This document shows positions 52,321 to 62,600 of a stretch of DNA of 64,000 nt, in pieces; positions within the stretch are counted from its first letter, which is position 1; every line of letters starts with the position of its first letter. The stretch comes from Maricaulis sp. (lineage in GTDB: Bacteria > Pseudomonadota > Alphaproteobacteria > Caulobacterales > Maricaulaceae), in the NCBI RefSeq assembly GCF_015665295.1, contig NZ_JADFAJ010000003.1:124001-188000 (forward strand), written 5' to 3'. The position numbers were made by a program, and so were the translations under genes. Below the pieces are notes generated by a model that did not search any database, was not told where the DNA came from, and worked only from the letters and a program-made list of their open reading frames with translations.

Positions 52321-53454
52321 CTATCGCGCGACGCGGACCAGCCGGCCCTCGGCCTCGTCGGTCAGCAGCCAGATCGCCCCGTCCGGCGCGACCCGGACGT
52401 CACGGATGCGCGCCTCGAGTTCGCCGAACAGGATGTCCTCGCCAACCACATCCCCGTCTTCCAGATCAACGCGCCGGACATGGCCGGACGGCGTATCGGC
52501 ATCGCCGGCGATCAGGGCGGCCACAAGGAGGTCGCCTTCCCATTCGGGAAACATGTCACCGCGATAGAGCGCCATGCCTGCCGGTGCGATTGACGGAACC
52601 CAGGCATGGATCGGTTCGCGCATGCCATCATAGGTCTCGAACGGGGTCACCAGGGCGCCGGTATAATCAATGCCCCGGCTGACGATCGGCCACCCGTAAT
52701 TGGCCCCCGCCTCGAGAATATTGATCTCGTCGCCGCCGCGCGGGCCGTGCTCGTTGGAATAGAGCGTACCGGTCCGGGCATCATAGAGCACAGCCTGCGG
52801 ATTGCGGTGTCCGATGGAAAAGACGCCCGGCGCAGCGCCCTCGAAGGGCGAGTCCATCGGCCTGCCGTCCAGCGTCAGCCGGACGAAACTGCCCAGATGG
52901 GTGGCCGGATTCTGGGCCTGTTCGCGAAAGTCGAACCCGTCGCCAATTCCGAGCACGAGCGTGTCCGGGATCGGGGCATGGCTGCCCGGCCGGTGATCGG
53001 TGATATCCCCCGGCAGGAAGGCGATCCGGCCGCCATAATGGACATTGCTGCTGCGCTGCGGTGTGGCTTCGAACAGAATCTCGAACCCGGCCAGACCCTG
53101 TCCTTCAAGACGGCCCCGACCCAGATAGAGCGTGTTGTCGTCAGGCGAGCCGGCCGACCAGGTGAGATAGACCTCGCTGTCATTCTCGAAGTATGGCGAG
53201 AGCGCCACGTCCAGCAGGCCGCCCTGACCGGACCACAAGACGTCGGGCACCCCGCTGACAGGATCGGAGACCATGCCCTCCGGCGTCACGATGCGCAGGC
53301 GCCCCGGCTTTTCGGTGACCAGCATCCGCCCATCAGGCAGGAAGGCCAGGCTCCAGGGGTATTCCAGACCTTCGACCACGGTTTCCCGCGTCTGCGCCGG
53401 TACCGGTGCTGCCAGAAGGCTCATCATTATCAGACTGGCCAGAACTGCCCGCAT
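52321..53454 (-). CDS. PQQ-dependent aldose sugar dehydrogenase-like protein, exported
   Basis: A 377-residue six-bladed propeller protein of the GSDH/YliI family with a signal peptide (MRAVLASLIMMSLLAAPVPA). Landmarks are LEYPWSLAFLPDGRMLVTEK, the WSGQGGLLDVALSP turn, GGRIAFLPG, HRNPQAVLYDARTGTLYSNE and GADEINILEAG-type sequence (HGPRGGDEINILEAGANYGW), broken here into its two halves. Relatives oxidise sugars with PQQ in the periplasm. The ATG at 53454 begins the signal peptide and has GAGG 4 bases upstream; the longer open frame is not used. It ends 5 bases from the convergent RND gene. Confidence 0.92.
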   Translation of the reverse strand: MRAVLASLIMMSLLAAPVPAQTRETVVEGLEYPWSLAFLPDGRMLVTEKPGRLRIVTPEGMVSDPVSGVPDVLWSGQGGLLDVALSPYFENDSEVYLTWSAGSPDDNTLYLGRGRLEGQGLAGFEILFEATPQRSSNVHYGGRIAFLPGDITDHRPGSHAPIPDTLVLGIGDGFDFREQAQNPATHLGSFVRLTLDGRPMDSPFEGAAPGVFSIGHRNPQAVLYDARTGTLYSNEHGPRGGDEINILEAGANYGWPIVSRGIDYTGALVTPFETYDGMREPIHAWVPSIAPAGMALYRGDMFPEWEGDLLVAALIAGDADTPSGHVRRVDLEDGDVVGEDILFGELEARIRDVRVAPDGAIWLLTDEAEGRLVRVAR

Positions 53455-53535
53455 CGCCTCACTCCCGAATTGTCGTGTCGAATGCCAGACTATAGGCTCG
53501 CGGCCGGGCTGTAGAGTGGCGGAGAGGCCGATATC

Positions 53536-53994
53536 ATGAACTGGCTGCGCACGGGGGCAAGCTATCTGGCGGCGGTGGTGGTCGGCACGGTCCTGGTCAG
53601 CCTCGCCAATACGCATGTCGACCTGCAGGCCCTGGTCCGGATCGGCGCAGAGATACCGCTACCCGTCCGCATGGATGCCATCACCCGCGATCTGGTCAGC
53701 TTCGGGCCCACACTCGGCGCATTGAGTGCGATCGGTTTTGCCATCGCATTTCCGGTGGCCGGGCTGATTGCAGCCTGGCTCGGCCCGGCCTGGCGACTGT
53801 TTGGCTTCACCCTCGCCGGCGCCGTCGCCATCATCGTGATGATCTCCACCATCACGCTCTATTACCGCGCCGTTCTGAACTCGCTCATCACGCCGGTTGC
53901 TGCCAGCCGCGAGCTGTCCGGCTTGCTGACCCTGTCCGCGGGAGGGGCGCTGGCCGGCCTGCTGTTCGCCGCGCTCAAGCCGGCGGCGCGTTAA
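53536..53994 (+). CDS. Four-helix membrane protein, unknown function
   Basis: A 152-residue protein with four hydrophobic segments (about residues 8-25, 54-82, 88-110 and 125-148) and little else to identify it. GGAGAGG lies 8-10 bases before the ATG at 53536. It diverges from the sugar dehydrogenase gene. No family recognised. Confidence 0.7.
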   Translation: MNWLRTGASYLAAVVVGTVLVSLANTHVDLQALVRIGAEIPLPVRMDAITRDLVSFGPTLGALSAIGFAIAFPVAGLIAAWLGPAWRLFGFTLAGAVAIIVMISTITLYYRAVLNSLITPVAASRELSGLLTLSAGGALAGLLFAALKPAAR

Positions 53995-54012
53995 CCGCAG
54001 TGCCCGGCATTC

Positions 54013-54026
54013 AATTCAATTGAATT
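54013..54026. promoter_or_regulatory. Perfect 14-bp AT-rich palindrome
   Basis: AATTCAATTGAATT is exactly self-complementary and lies 75 bases before the start of the 402-residue orphan gene, in a GC-rich genome where such a sequence is rare. Probable operator or part of the promoter. Confidence 0.5.
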
Positions 54027-54100
54027 TCGAATACCGGCACAGGCGCAGACCGAACCTTAAAACAGCCTCTCTAGCCTGCGTTTTGGGAAGAGAGGTGCCA

Positions 54101-55309
54101 ATGACACGAATCCGCGAAACGGTCCGGTCTGACCTGCGAAACATCGTCAAGGGCGGCGCGACTTCGCGCATTCTCGACCTGCATTCAATCGCCAATCGCC
54201 ATGGCGAATTCGATGCCCATGCCGACAATCCCTTCTTCCTGCATTCCCGGCTCAACCGCTGTTTTATCGTCAAGCACACGGTGCGCGCCCATGAGCGTCC
54301 CTATGTGATGTCGAACCAGCCGGTCGTGACCAAGGTCCTGGTCCCGCTTGCCCACACCGATCTGGCACTGGGCGGGCACGCCGTCTTCGTCGAGGAGATC
54401 GGCTTTGCCGGCAAGATGCGCACACTCTTCGAGCGCAAGGATGAACCGCATCTTCTGGATCTCGACCTCATCCGCCTGCGCGAACTGGCAGCCCTGCCCT
54501 CCTTCGACCCTTTCCTGCTCGCCGAGCGATTCCGCGACCATGTCCGCCCGATCGATGAATGCTATTTCAATATCACCGACGCCGAGGTCGAACGCATGGA
54601 GCAATCCGTCGCCAAGCAGATTGTCTCGGTCGTCGCCCTCGCGTTCGGCGAGAAGGATGGCGGCCGCGATGATGAGCGCGCCATGCGTTTCACGCGCCAG
54701 CTCCTGTCCGGCGATCTCGACGGCCGCATGCAGGCCTTGCGCAAATCGCTCGACATGACCGAGATCGAGTTCAAGGCCGGCATTTTCGGGTGGAAGGGCA
54801 TTCTCTATTATCGCTGGTGCATGAGCGAGGCGCTGGGCGCGCTGAAATCCTTCATCACCCAGCTCAAGGCGGTGAGCATCGTCGGCGCCTCGGATCATGA
54901 GTATAACGAACTGCAGCATATGCGCCGCTCGATCATCGAGGAAACGCGGCATCGCTGGAAAAACCTGACCTCGGTGATGGACGAGTACGAGCTCGTCTTC
55001 GGCCGTTTCTGTCGTGGCGAGGACGTCCACGGCTTCCGCAACTTCCTGATGAAGGCGCCGAACCTGTTCTATGATGTCGGCAGCGACCTGTCCGTTGTCA
55101 GCCACGTGCCGGGATACTGGAGCTATTGGGCCAGGCAGAACGCCAAGGGCTTCCTCCAGGCCCGCGAGGCCATGATGCTGTTCTCCGATTTCATCGCCAG
55201 CGTCACCCGGGTCCCGCCGGGAACCGAAGGCCTGCACGATGACAGTCGCCGCCGCCGCATGTACTCGCCGATCCCGCACCCGGTCGTGCAGGCGATCAGC
55301 GCGGCCTGA
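54101..55309 (+). CDS. Protein of unknown function, 402 residues
   Basis: A soluble-looking 402-residue protein with no signal peptide, no membrane helix and no motif I recognise. It is rich in charged and aromatic residues with features such as NPFFLHSRLNRCFIVKHTVR, FGWKGILYYRWCMSEALG, and a helical stretch HMRRSIIEETRHRWKNLTSV. The ATG at 54101 has GAGAGG 7 bases upstream. High third-position GC and good start signals make it a real gene. It stands alone between a membrane protein gene and the convergent TolB-like gene, with a perfect palindrome in its upstream region. Confidence 0.7.
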   Translation: MTRIRETVRSDLRNIVKGGATSRILDLHSIANRHGEFDAHADNPFFLHSRLNRCFIVKHTVRAHERPYVMSNQPVVTKVLVPLAHTDLALGGHAVFVEEIGFAGKMRTLFERKDEPHLLDLDLIRLRELAALPSFDPFLLAERFRDHVRPIDECYFNITDAEVERMEQSVAKQIVSVVALAFGEKDGGRDDERAMRFTRQLLSGDLDGRMQALRKSLDMTEIEFKAGIFGWKGILYYRWCMSEALGALKSFITQLKAVSIVGASDHEYNELQHMRRSIIEETRHRWKNLTSVMDEYELVFGRFCRGEDVHGFRNFLMKAPNLFYDVGSDLSVVSHVPGYWSYWARQNAKGFLQAREAMMLFSDFIASVTRVPPGTEGLHDDSRRRRMYSPIPHPVVQAISAA

Positions 55310-55313
55310 CCTG

Positions 55314-56258
55314 TCAATCCCCGGCCGGGACCCGTCGGGTCAACGTCTCGTATGGCCCGTCAGGATCACCGAAGCGGCGCCGACGCAGCTCAAACCCCTG
55401 CGGGGTGGAAGCGTCATGGTAGAGCCAGGCGTTATCGTCTGACACGGATGAGAAAAAGTGAACCTGACCGGCCTCGCCACGGGTTAACAATCGGGCGTCG
55501 GCCACGGGATGCCCGCCTTCGTCGAGCTCGAGGCCGAATATCTGGCGCGCGCCGGAGGCATCAGCCTGGGACCAGGTCAACCATCGGCCGCCGGCGCTCC
55601 ATGCCAGATAGGCTTCTGCCTCCAGCGTATCCGTCAGGGCGAGCACCGCACCCGTCGAGTGATCGACACGAACGATATCCGTCTGCCCGTCCAACTCGCG
55701 GACCGCGATGAGGAAACTGCCGTCGGGCGACAGGAACGGTACCGCGAACTCGCCCTCGGGCATCGCGTCAAGCCATGGCGTTGCACCATCGCCGGGGCGG
55801 TAGATCGAGAAGCGCTGGCGAATGGGAAACCCGTACTCCTGGACATAGAGAACGCTCTGCCCGGGCTCCACCGCGGTCACGCGCCGCATGCCGGCCGGTG
55901 CGCTGTCAAACCGGCGGACCGGACCGGCTGGCCGCCCGCGCTCCAATTCGAGGAAGGCAGGCCGGATGTCCGGCATGCCCGCCCCGGCGCCGAACAGGAT
56001 ATATCGCCCGTCCCAGCTCCAGTGCGGTTCGATCTCCCAGACATCCGCGGTCTCTGTCAGGGCCCGCTCGTCCCCGGTTTCAACATCGATCAGGAACAGG
56101 TCCGGCGATGCGCCGTTCCGATAGGAATAATAGACCAGCCAGCGACCGCCGGGCGACACCTGCGGCGCAAAGTCGCTCTGCTGCGCCATCGCTTCGGAAA
56201 ACAGGACGCTCAAACCCAAACCCGCGGCCAACAGGCCGATCCTGAAAAGATGACGCAT
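55314..56258 (-). CDS. TolB-like beta-propeller protein, exported
   Basis: A 314-residue periplasmic protein: signal peptide MRHLFRIGLLAAGLGLSVLF...AMAQ, then PD40/WD40-like blades (APQVSPGGRWLVYYSY, EPHWSWDGRYILFGAG, VPFLSPDGSFLIAVRE, AYLAWSAGGRWLTWSQA). It resembles the C-terminal propeller of TolB or of dipeptidyl peptidase-type proteins but has no hydrolase domain, so it is probably a binding or scaffold protein. The ATG at 56258 has GGGGAG 5 bases upstream and is used in place of the longer open frame. It ends 4 bases from the convergent orphan gene. Confidence 0.8.
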   Translation of the reverse strand: MRHLFRIGLLAAGLGLSVLFSEAMAQQSDFAPQVSPGGRWLVYYSYRNGASPDLFLIDVETGDERALTETADVWEIEPHWSWDGRYILFGAGAGMPDIRPAFLELERGRPAGPVRRFDSAPAGMRRVTAVEPGQSVLYVQEYGFPIRQRFSIYRPGDGATPWLDAMPEGEFAVPFLSPDGSFLIAVRELDGQTDIVRVDHSTGAVLALTDTLEAEAYLAWSAGGRWLTWSQADASGARQIFGLELDEGGHPVADARLLTRGEAGQVHFFSSVSDDNAWLYHDASTPQGFELRRRRFGDPDGPYETLTRRVPAGD

Positions 56259-56567
56259 CACAACTCCCCATGATGAATGCGAGAGCAGCATGAATGCGCC
56301 ATGCGCCTCAAGCCCGACCACGCGGCGCCCATCCCGCCTTTCAGCCGGTTCATCACAAATCCGTCCGACAGCACCGCGCCGCCGGTGGCGGCGGCGGTCT
56401 TTGCGGTCGCCTTGACAGGTATCGAGCCGTTCCCGCCGTCAGCAGAGCACTTGGCGAACCACCCCCTGCCCGGCTGCCGTTTCACGCCCTAAGCCGGAGA
56501 CCTGACGAGCCGGCACCGACCCGCGGTGGCTGGCCGAACATTCAAGGTCAAACACAGGATGACGACA
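56259..56567. other. Divergent intergenic region with possible short open frames
   Basis: 309 bases between the divergent propeller and outer-membrane barrel genes. Both strands carry short open frames with GC-rich third positions, but neither has a ribosome site or recognisable product. No clear promoter or stem was found beyond this. Confidence 0.5.
56277..56492 (+). CDS. Doubtful short open frame
   Basis: A 71-codon frame (or 63 codons from the ATG at 56301) with strongly GC-biased third positions and a Pro/Ala-rich product (HAAPIPPFSRFITNPSDS, VAAAVFAVALTGIE). It has no ribosome site and an overlapping frame on the other strand (56258-56485) also looks biased. Listed only because the codon pattern is above background. 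Confidence 0.2.
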   Translation: MREQHECAMRLKPDHAAPIPPFSRFITNPSDSTAPPVAAAVFAVALTGIEPFPPSAEHLANHPLPGCRFTP

Positions 56568-57194
56568 ATGAAATACGCTACCCTTATCGCTACCACAGCC
56601 GCGCTCTGCCTCAGCGCAATCAGCCATGCCCAGGACAATTATGTTGCCGGCCAGTTCGGCCTGCGCGCGGTGGAACAGACGGATTCCAGCGCCGGCGCTG
56701 TCGATATCGACAGCGAGCTGGGCAATGCCGCCTATTATTCGGTCGCCTTCGGCCGCCGCCACAACAATATGCGCTTTGAACTCGAGCTGGCGCGCCGCGG
56801 TGGCGAAATCAATAGTTTCGCGATCGGCGGCACCGGGCAGGCCGTGTCCGGCGAGGGGCTGACCGCGACCAGCCTGATGGCCAATGCCTATGTCGATTTC
56901 AATACCGAAGGCCGGGTTTCACCCTATCTCGGTGGCGGGCTGGGCCTGGCCAGGGTGACGGCCGACTATACCGGCGCGGGCGGCTCGGTTTCCGGCGACG
57001 CCTCCGCGGTCTCATTCCAGTTGATCGGCGGCGCAAGCGTCCAGGTTTCCGAGCGCATCGAATTGTTCTCGGACCTGCGATACCTGCGCGTGATGGAGAC
57101 CGATCACGCCCTGACGGCCCCGCTCGGCTCGTCAGACGTATCCTTCAAGTATGACGGATACACGCTCGGGGCCGGCGTCCGCGTCTCTTTCTGA
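56568..57194 (+). CDS. Outer-membrane beta-barrel protein (OmpA-barrel/porin-like)
   Basis: A 208-residue protein with a signal peptide (MKYATLIATTAALCLSAISHAQ) and an eight-strand-type barrel: alternating polar/hydrophobic strands, TSLMANAYVDFNTEGRVSPY, LGGGLGLARVTADY, and a C-terminal strand ending in GAGVRVSF with the terminal Phe used by the barrel assembly machinery. It lacks a peptidoglycan-binding OmpA domain. The ATG at 56568 lies 8 bases after AGGA; the ATG at 56559 is possible. Function unknown, perhaps structural or a surface receptor. Confidence 0.82.
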   Translation: MKYATLIATTAALCLSAISHAQDNYVAGQFGLRAVEQTDSSAGAVDIDSELGNAAYYSVAFGRRHNNMRFELELARRGGEINSFAIGGTGQAVSGEGLTATSLMANAYVDFNTEGRVSPYLGGGLGLARVTADYTGAGGSVSGDASAVSFQLIGGASVQVSERIELFSDLRYLRVMETDHALTAPLGSSDVSFKYDGYTLGAGVRVSF

Positions 57195-57205
57195 CACCCG
57201 CCGAC

Positions 57206-57913
57206 CTACTGGAAGAGCGCGCGCACCTGGCTGATGAGGGATCGGCTCACGGGCGCGCGCTCACCCGTTTTCAAGACCAGCGCATGGCGATTGCCGGGAA
57301 AGGATTCCAGCCCTTCCACGCAATCGAGCCGAACGATCCAGGATTTGTGAACCCGCATGAAACTGTCCGGCATCAGCGGCGCGATCTTGCCGATCGACTT
57401 GTCGTGCAGCTTCACCCGGCCATCGCCCAGCACCACTTCGGCATATTTGTCGGCGCCGCGCACGAGGATGACCTCGTCCAGCGAAACCCGCTCGACGCGG
57501 CGCCCGCTGCGGAAGCTGAGATAGCGCGCCTTTTCCGGTCTTGCCGCCGCCTTGCCACGATAGCGCTCGATAGCCAGGGCGATCCGCTCGGCCTCGAAGG
57601 GCTTGGTGACGAAATCCAGCACGCCGTGATCAAAGGCGCGCGCAGCCTGGTCGGCATAGGCCGAGACGATGATGGTGTGGGCGGAATGACTGGTCATCCG
57701 ATCAAGCACATCAAACCCGTCCTCGCCGTGCAGATTGAGATCCAGCATGACCAGGCCGAAGGCGCCGGTCTGCAACTGCCCGACGGCTGCCTCCACGCCA
57801 TCGACCCGCTCGATGCGCCCGGCGGCCTCGCCCAGCGCCGCGCGACAATGGCGCTCGACCCGGCGCGCGACGACAGGCTCGTCCTCGACGATCAGGACAT
57901 TGATCCGGCTCAT
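57206..57913 (-). CDS. LytTR-type response regulator
   Basis: A 235-residue two-component regulator. The receiver domain (about 1-120) has Asp10-Asp11-region acids (LIVEDEPVV), the phosphorylation Asp58 in LVMLDLNLHGEDG and the Lys in FVTKPFEA. A LytTR DNA-binding domain follows (about 135-235: LSFRSGRRVERVSLDEVILV, MRVHKSWIVRLDCVEGLE). The ATG at 57913 overlaps the stop of the sensor kinase gene by 4 bases. LytTR regulators often control exopolysaccharide, bacteriocin or cell-surface functions; the target is not shown here. Confidence 0.94.
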   Translation of the reverse strand: MSRINVLIVEDEPVVARRVERHCRAALGEAAGRIERVDGVEAAVGQLQTGAFGLVMLDLNLHGEDGFDVLDRMTSHSAHTIIVSAYADQAARAFDHGVLDFVTKPFEAERIALAIERYRGKAAARPEKARYLSFRSGRRVERVSLDEVILVRGADKYAEVVLGDGRVKLHDKSIGKIAPLMPDSFMRVHKSWIVRLDCVEGLESFPGNRHALVLKTGERAPVSRSLISQVRALFQ

Positions 57914-59595
57914 GCGAGCCCTCCGACGATACGGACCCGGCTGACCCAGACATCGCCCTCGGGCGCTGAACTGAATGTCCATCGGCCCGGCGCAAATTCC
58001 TCGAGCCGCGCTTCGATATAGCGTGTCCCCGAACCCGATCCTGGTCGCGCTGTGACGCGGGGACCCAGCAGCGGTGCGCGCAGACTGTAGGTGAGATCGG
58101 TGCGCTCCCTGCTGGCCGACAAGGTCAGGGTCACGCTCTGCCCCTGATAGCGATTATGGCTGATCGCATTCTCGATCAGGGTGTGGAACAGGCCCGGCGG
58201 GCATTCAGCCGCCTCATCCAGACCGCTTGTCTCCAGGGTCAGTTGCGCCTCCAGACGCAAGGCCATCATCGCCAGATGGCTGCGGCACAGGTCGAGTTCC
58301 TCGCGCAGGGTGACGCGAGGCTTGTCGATCATGCTGGCGAGGGCGCGGAACTCCTCGGAGAGCGCCCGGATGAAGTCGCGGGCTGCGGCGGCATCGGTTT
58401 CCTGCAACTCCATCGCGACGGTCAGGCTGTTCATGATGAAGTGTGGCTGGATATTGCGCTTCACCAGCGCCGCCTGGAGGCGCGAAGCGCGCAGCTCGGC
58501 CCGTCGCATATTGATCTCGCCCATCACGACATCGACGATCATGCTCACCGAGATCAGGACGACGAGCAGGGCGAGGAATATCCGCAACTGCCCGGAGAAC
58601 AGCAGAATGGCGACAAGGCAGACCAGCGCCGCTCCGGCATAGACCGCAGCCTGGAGCCGCCGCCGCGGCCAGGCGGACAGGCTCATGCCAACGGCCAGGA
58701 GCGCCAGCAGGATAAAGGCCCGCTGATCCCCCTCCATCCCAACAAAGGGCAAGGGCAGGAGCGCCACCACCAGGCACATCCCGGCCAGCACAGCCCAGAA
58801 CCGCGGTCGGCCCAGCCCAAGGCGGCGATGTATGATGGCGGCGGTGAGCGCGTAGATCGCCGCGCTGGCGAGGGTGAGGAGAATGGCGGCAGCGAAGCGC
58901 GGCAGCAGCGGCGTGGCAAAGGCCCGCCCGTCGGTATCGAGCAGGAATATCAAGATCGCCCCTGCGCACAGGCCAACAACCATGACCAGCTCGACCCGGC
59001 GCGTGCCCCAGATCCAGATACCGGCAGCGGTCAGCAGAAGAAAGCCGGCCAGCAAGGCGGCCGCCCCGTCCATGGCATCGCGCCGGCGATCCGCCCGCGC
59101 CAGCTCGGCAGCGTCATCGAGCCGAAAGCGCAGGAAGGCTGAGTCGCCATCGACCAGGCTGGCGCCATCCATCCGGAAGGCGAGAACATGCCGCCCCGGA
59201 TCAAGCAGGCTGGCGGGCACACCGACCCGGACCAGCTCCGGCAGCGCCCTGTTGCCGGGGACGCCCGGACGACCGCTGCCGCCCAGCCTCTGCCCGTCGA
59301 GAAAGACCTCATAGGCGGCATTCGAGCGGATCGAGAGAACCGGGCGTTCCAGCCCGGGTGCATCGAGGCGGGCGCGGATCCAGAACCGGCCGTCCTGCGC
59401 GCCGGCAAAATGCGCCAGGGCCTGCCAGTCGCCCGTGTCGAGATCAGGCTGGCTCCAGCCAGGATCATCCCCGGCCCGCCAGACAACCGGCGTTTCATCC
59501 GACTGCGCTGCCGCGCCGCCGGGGGCGAGCAGGATGGGCGGGCCCAGCACTAGCAGAAGCACAAGCAGAAGACGAAGCATGACGATGTTTTGCAT
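57910..59595 (-). CDS. LytS-type sensor histidine kinase
   Basis: A 561-residue membrane kinase. After a signal peptide, residues about 35-175 form a periplasmic jelly-roll domain (AYEVFLDGQRLGGSGRPG) like a 7TMR-DISMED2/galactose-binding fold. Then come about seven helices (residues 185-375), then the His-kinase domain: RNIQPHFIMNSLTVAMEL with the phosphorylated His, and the ATPase N-box HTLIENAISHNRY. It is the partner of the LytTR regulator downstream (ATGA overlap). It starts at ATG 59595, only 86 bases after the M1 gene's stop, with a terminator between. Confidence 0.92.
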   Translation of the reverse strand: MQNIVMLRLLLVLLLVLGPPILLAPGGAAAQSDETPVVWRAGDDPGWSQPDLDTGDWQALAHFAGAQDGRFWIRARLDAPGLERPVLSIRSNAAYEVFLDGQRLGGSGRPGVPGNRALPELVRVGVPASLLDPGRHVLAFRMDGASLVDGDSAFLRFRLDDAAELARADRRRDAMDGAAALLAGFLLLTAAGIWIWGTRRVELVMVVGLCAGAILIFLLDTDGRAFATPLLPRFAAAILLTLASAAIYALTAAIIHRRLGLGRPRFWAVLAGMCLVVALLPLPFVGMEGDQRAFILLALLAVGMSLSAWPRRRLQAAVYAGAALVCLVAILLFSGQLRIFLALLVVLISVSMIVDVVMGEINMRRAELRASRLQAALVKRNIQPHFIMNSLTVAMELQETDAAAARDFIRALSEEFRALASMIDKPRVTLREELDLCRSHLAMMALRLEAQLTLETSGLDEAAECPPGLFHTLIENAISHNRYQGQSVTLTLSASRERTDLTYSLRAPLLGPRVTARPGSGSGTRYIEARLEEFAPGRWTFSSAPEGDVWVSRVRIVGGLA

Positions 59596-59628
59596 GGCTC
59601 CGCGTGTCCGCCAAGTCAGGCCCGAACG

Positions 59629-59657
59629 AAAAAGGCCGACCCTGGCGGGCCGGCCTT
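59629..59657 (-). terminator. Hairpin terminator after the ABC/M1 gene
   Basis: On the minus strand AAGGCCGG..CGGCCTT with a 12-base loop (59632-59657) is followed by TTTTTCG. It lies 25 bases after the M1 stop codon, so readthrough into the kinase gene should be low. Confidence 0.85.
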
Positions 59658-59681
59658 CTCCAGTCCGGTTATCGGACCGAA

Positions 59682-62600
59682 TTACTCGATCGTGACCGGC
59701 ATCAGATTGTCATCCGAATTGCGGTCGATGAGCTTGTTGTAGGGATCGATGCCGGCATAGCGCGGCTCTTCGTCGACGATCAGCTCGATGCGCATCGTGG
59801 TCTCATTGATGCGGTGCTTGTCCATGTAGAGCACGTGATCATTGCCCTCATAGGCGTCATCGAGATTTTCCGTGAAGACACCGATATCGATCATGTAGTC
59901 GATGGCTTCCTCGGTCTGCTCACCGGCGCCATCGGCCTCGTATTTGTGAGCCTCGATCTCCAGCACCAGATCCCAGCGACCATCCTCGCGCTCGCTCGCC
60001 GTGGCCGAGGTCACATTGAGATCAAACAGAACGATGCGCTCGAAGAAGTCATGGATCATGGCCTCATGCTCCGGACCGGCCTCCTCGCGAAGGATGCGCA
60101 GGAAATCCAGCGTCGTCGCATAGGGTTCCGACGAATAGGCCCGCTCGGCGATCAGGCGCTGCATGGCCCGGTTGACGGTCTCCTCGCCGAGATAGTCCTG
60201 CAACGCATACATGATCACCGCGCCCTTGCGGTAATGGATGTATTGCTGGTTCTCGACCCGGTAGAGCGGCTGCTCCTCGATCGCCTCGGAACCCCGACCC
60301 GACAGATAGCTGTCGAGCTCGAACTTCAGGAAGCGACGCATGTGATCCTCGCCATATTCCTGGCGCATCACCATCAGGGCCGAATACTGGGCGAAGGTCT
60401 CGATCAGCATCGTGCCGCCCTGGACGTTCGCCGACATGACCTGGTGGGCCCACCACTGGTGCGCCGCTTCGTGGGCGGTCACGTAGTAGACATAGTCAAT
60501 GTCCTGCGGGTCCGAGAGGTCGGCGATGAAGCCGATCCCTTCCGAGAACGGGATCGTGTTCGGGAAGGCCTGGGCGAAAGTCGCATAGGCCGGGAATTCA
60601 AGGATGCGGTACTGGCGATACTGGTAGGGTGAGTGATGTTCGGAGAAATATCCGATCGAGTCCTCACCCGCCTCCAGCATGCGTTCGACATTCCAGGCGT
60701 GATCTGGATGGTAAAAGACCTGGTAGAGGATACCGTCCGTCTCCCGCTCCGCGACAGCATAGTCGGCCGAGAGCCAGGAGTAGAAGTTCAGGATCGGGCG
60801 ATCCATGATGTATTCAAAGCAGGCACGCGCCTCGCCATTCTCACCCGTCTCTTCCCAGCTCCGCTCCAGATAGCCCGGCGCGATCGCGGTCTGACCAGCC
60901 GACGTGCAGACTTCCGAACGGAAGGTCACATAGTCGGAATTGGTGATCCCGTTCTCATACCAGTGGCTCTCATCCTCGAGCGGGAAGGCCCGCTCGATCG
61001 GCTCCATTCCCTCGCGACGGCGTTGCTGCCGGTCGGTCAGGCGCCAGTTTCCGTTGAAGCCGATGATGGGCATCGACTCGCCATTGTTGAAGAAGGTGCC
61101 GTTGTAATTGACGGTGGCCACATTCCCGGAATTGCGGAAACCGGGATTGGCCCGCTCGACCGAGAAATCGAAGCGCCGGGTCTCGCCCGGCTCGAGCGGC
61201 GTGCCGAGATCGAAGGAGTAGAGGTAGAAGCCCTCGTCCGACGAGGCCAGCTCGCCGCCTTCAACCGCCTGCGAGAGGATGGTCGTGCCCTGGCCATAGG
61301 CAATCCACAGCGTATCGATCGCCGTATCTTCCTTGTTTTCCAGAACATAATGACCGGTCGCCGTGTAGCGGCGCTCGGCCGGATAGATGTCGACGTCGTA
61401 GGCCGTCTCGACAATCGTCGGCTGCGGCACGTCCTGCAGGTGCAGATACTGACGCTCATACTCCGCCGCCAGCCCCCGGGCATCCGGCCCCGAGATGTAG
61501 GTGTTGAGGATATTGGTGTTGTAGAAGATCCAGCCGCCCGTGCCGCCGGCGCCGATGAGGGCGATGAGGGCGACGAGAGCTGTGGCGGGTGTGTAACCCG
61601 ACACCAGGCGGCTGATCCGCTGCCGGATCGGGCTGAGCGCGCCGCGGCTCCACAACTGATAGGCAAAGACCATCAGCAGCAGCGACCAGAAACCCCAGTA
61701 CGCCGTGAACCAGAGCGACATGCCGAGGAAATGGCCGTAGCCATTCATGTCGGAATAGGGCGCGCCGGGAGAGGCACCGAACTGATAGAGATTATGGTCG
61801 AATCCGACCTGGCCCATCACCAGCGATGCCACAAAGAAGACCAGCATGGCGGCCATGCCGAGCCAGCGATTGTTGAACACGACCTGGAAGAAGATCGCCA
61901 GGGCTGACAGCAGGACGGACGGGAGAATGAGCTCCATCACACCGCGAATGGCGTATTGGCCGATCTCCAGGACGGTATAGCCCATGGCGAGCTGGGACAG
62001 CATGCCGGCGATGACCGCGACCACGGCCAGCGACGTGATCACAACCGCCATCGAGACGAATTTCGCGGTGATGAAGACCCAGCTTTCCGTCGGCGTGGAG
62101 TCAGTGATCTCGTTGAACCCGAAGCGGCGCTCGCGCCACATCAGCTCGGCTGCATAATAGATCACGATTACGATCGGGATGATCGAATAGGCCCCGTTGA
62201 TCGTGTTCATGATCACACGTGTGACCGGGAAATTGTCGGTCCCGTAAATGCCATTGGCGAAGAAGAAGCCCGGGATCGTATTGAACAGGCCCAGCGCCAG
62301 GATGATCCAGAAGGCAATGTTGAGCACAACGCCCTTCACCTCGAAGCCGACGCGGGCCGCGAATTGCTGACGCGAAGCCGAACCGCCGAGATTGGGCGTG
62401 GCCCGTGGCAGCTTGATGTCCATGATCGCATGGGTCGCGCCACCGGTCGCAACCGCCGACTTGCGCTTCGACGCGCCATTGGCATTGCCGCGGCGGAACC
62501 GGAACGTGATCAGGTTCACAACCAGCAGCGCCAGGCCAATCCCGATCCAGAGCAGGCGATTGGCCATCATGGTCCCGTCAAAGGGAACGACCTGGCTGTT

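Noticed and set aside
56258-56485. Minus-strand short frame whose TGA overlaps the propeller gene start
   Set aside because: The coupling-like overlap is attractive, but the GTG start has no ribosome site and the opposite strand shows an equal codon bias, so base composition explains it.
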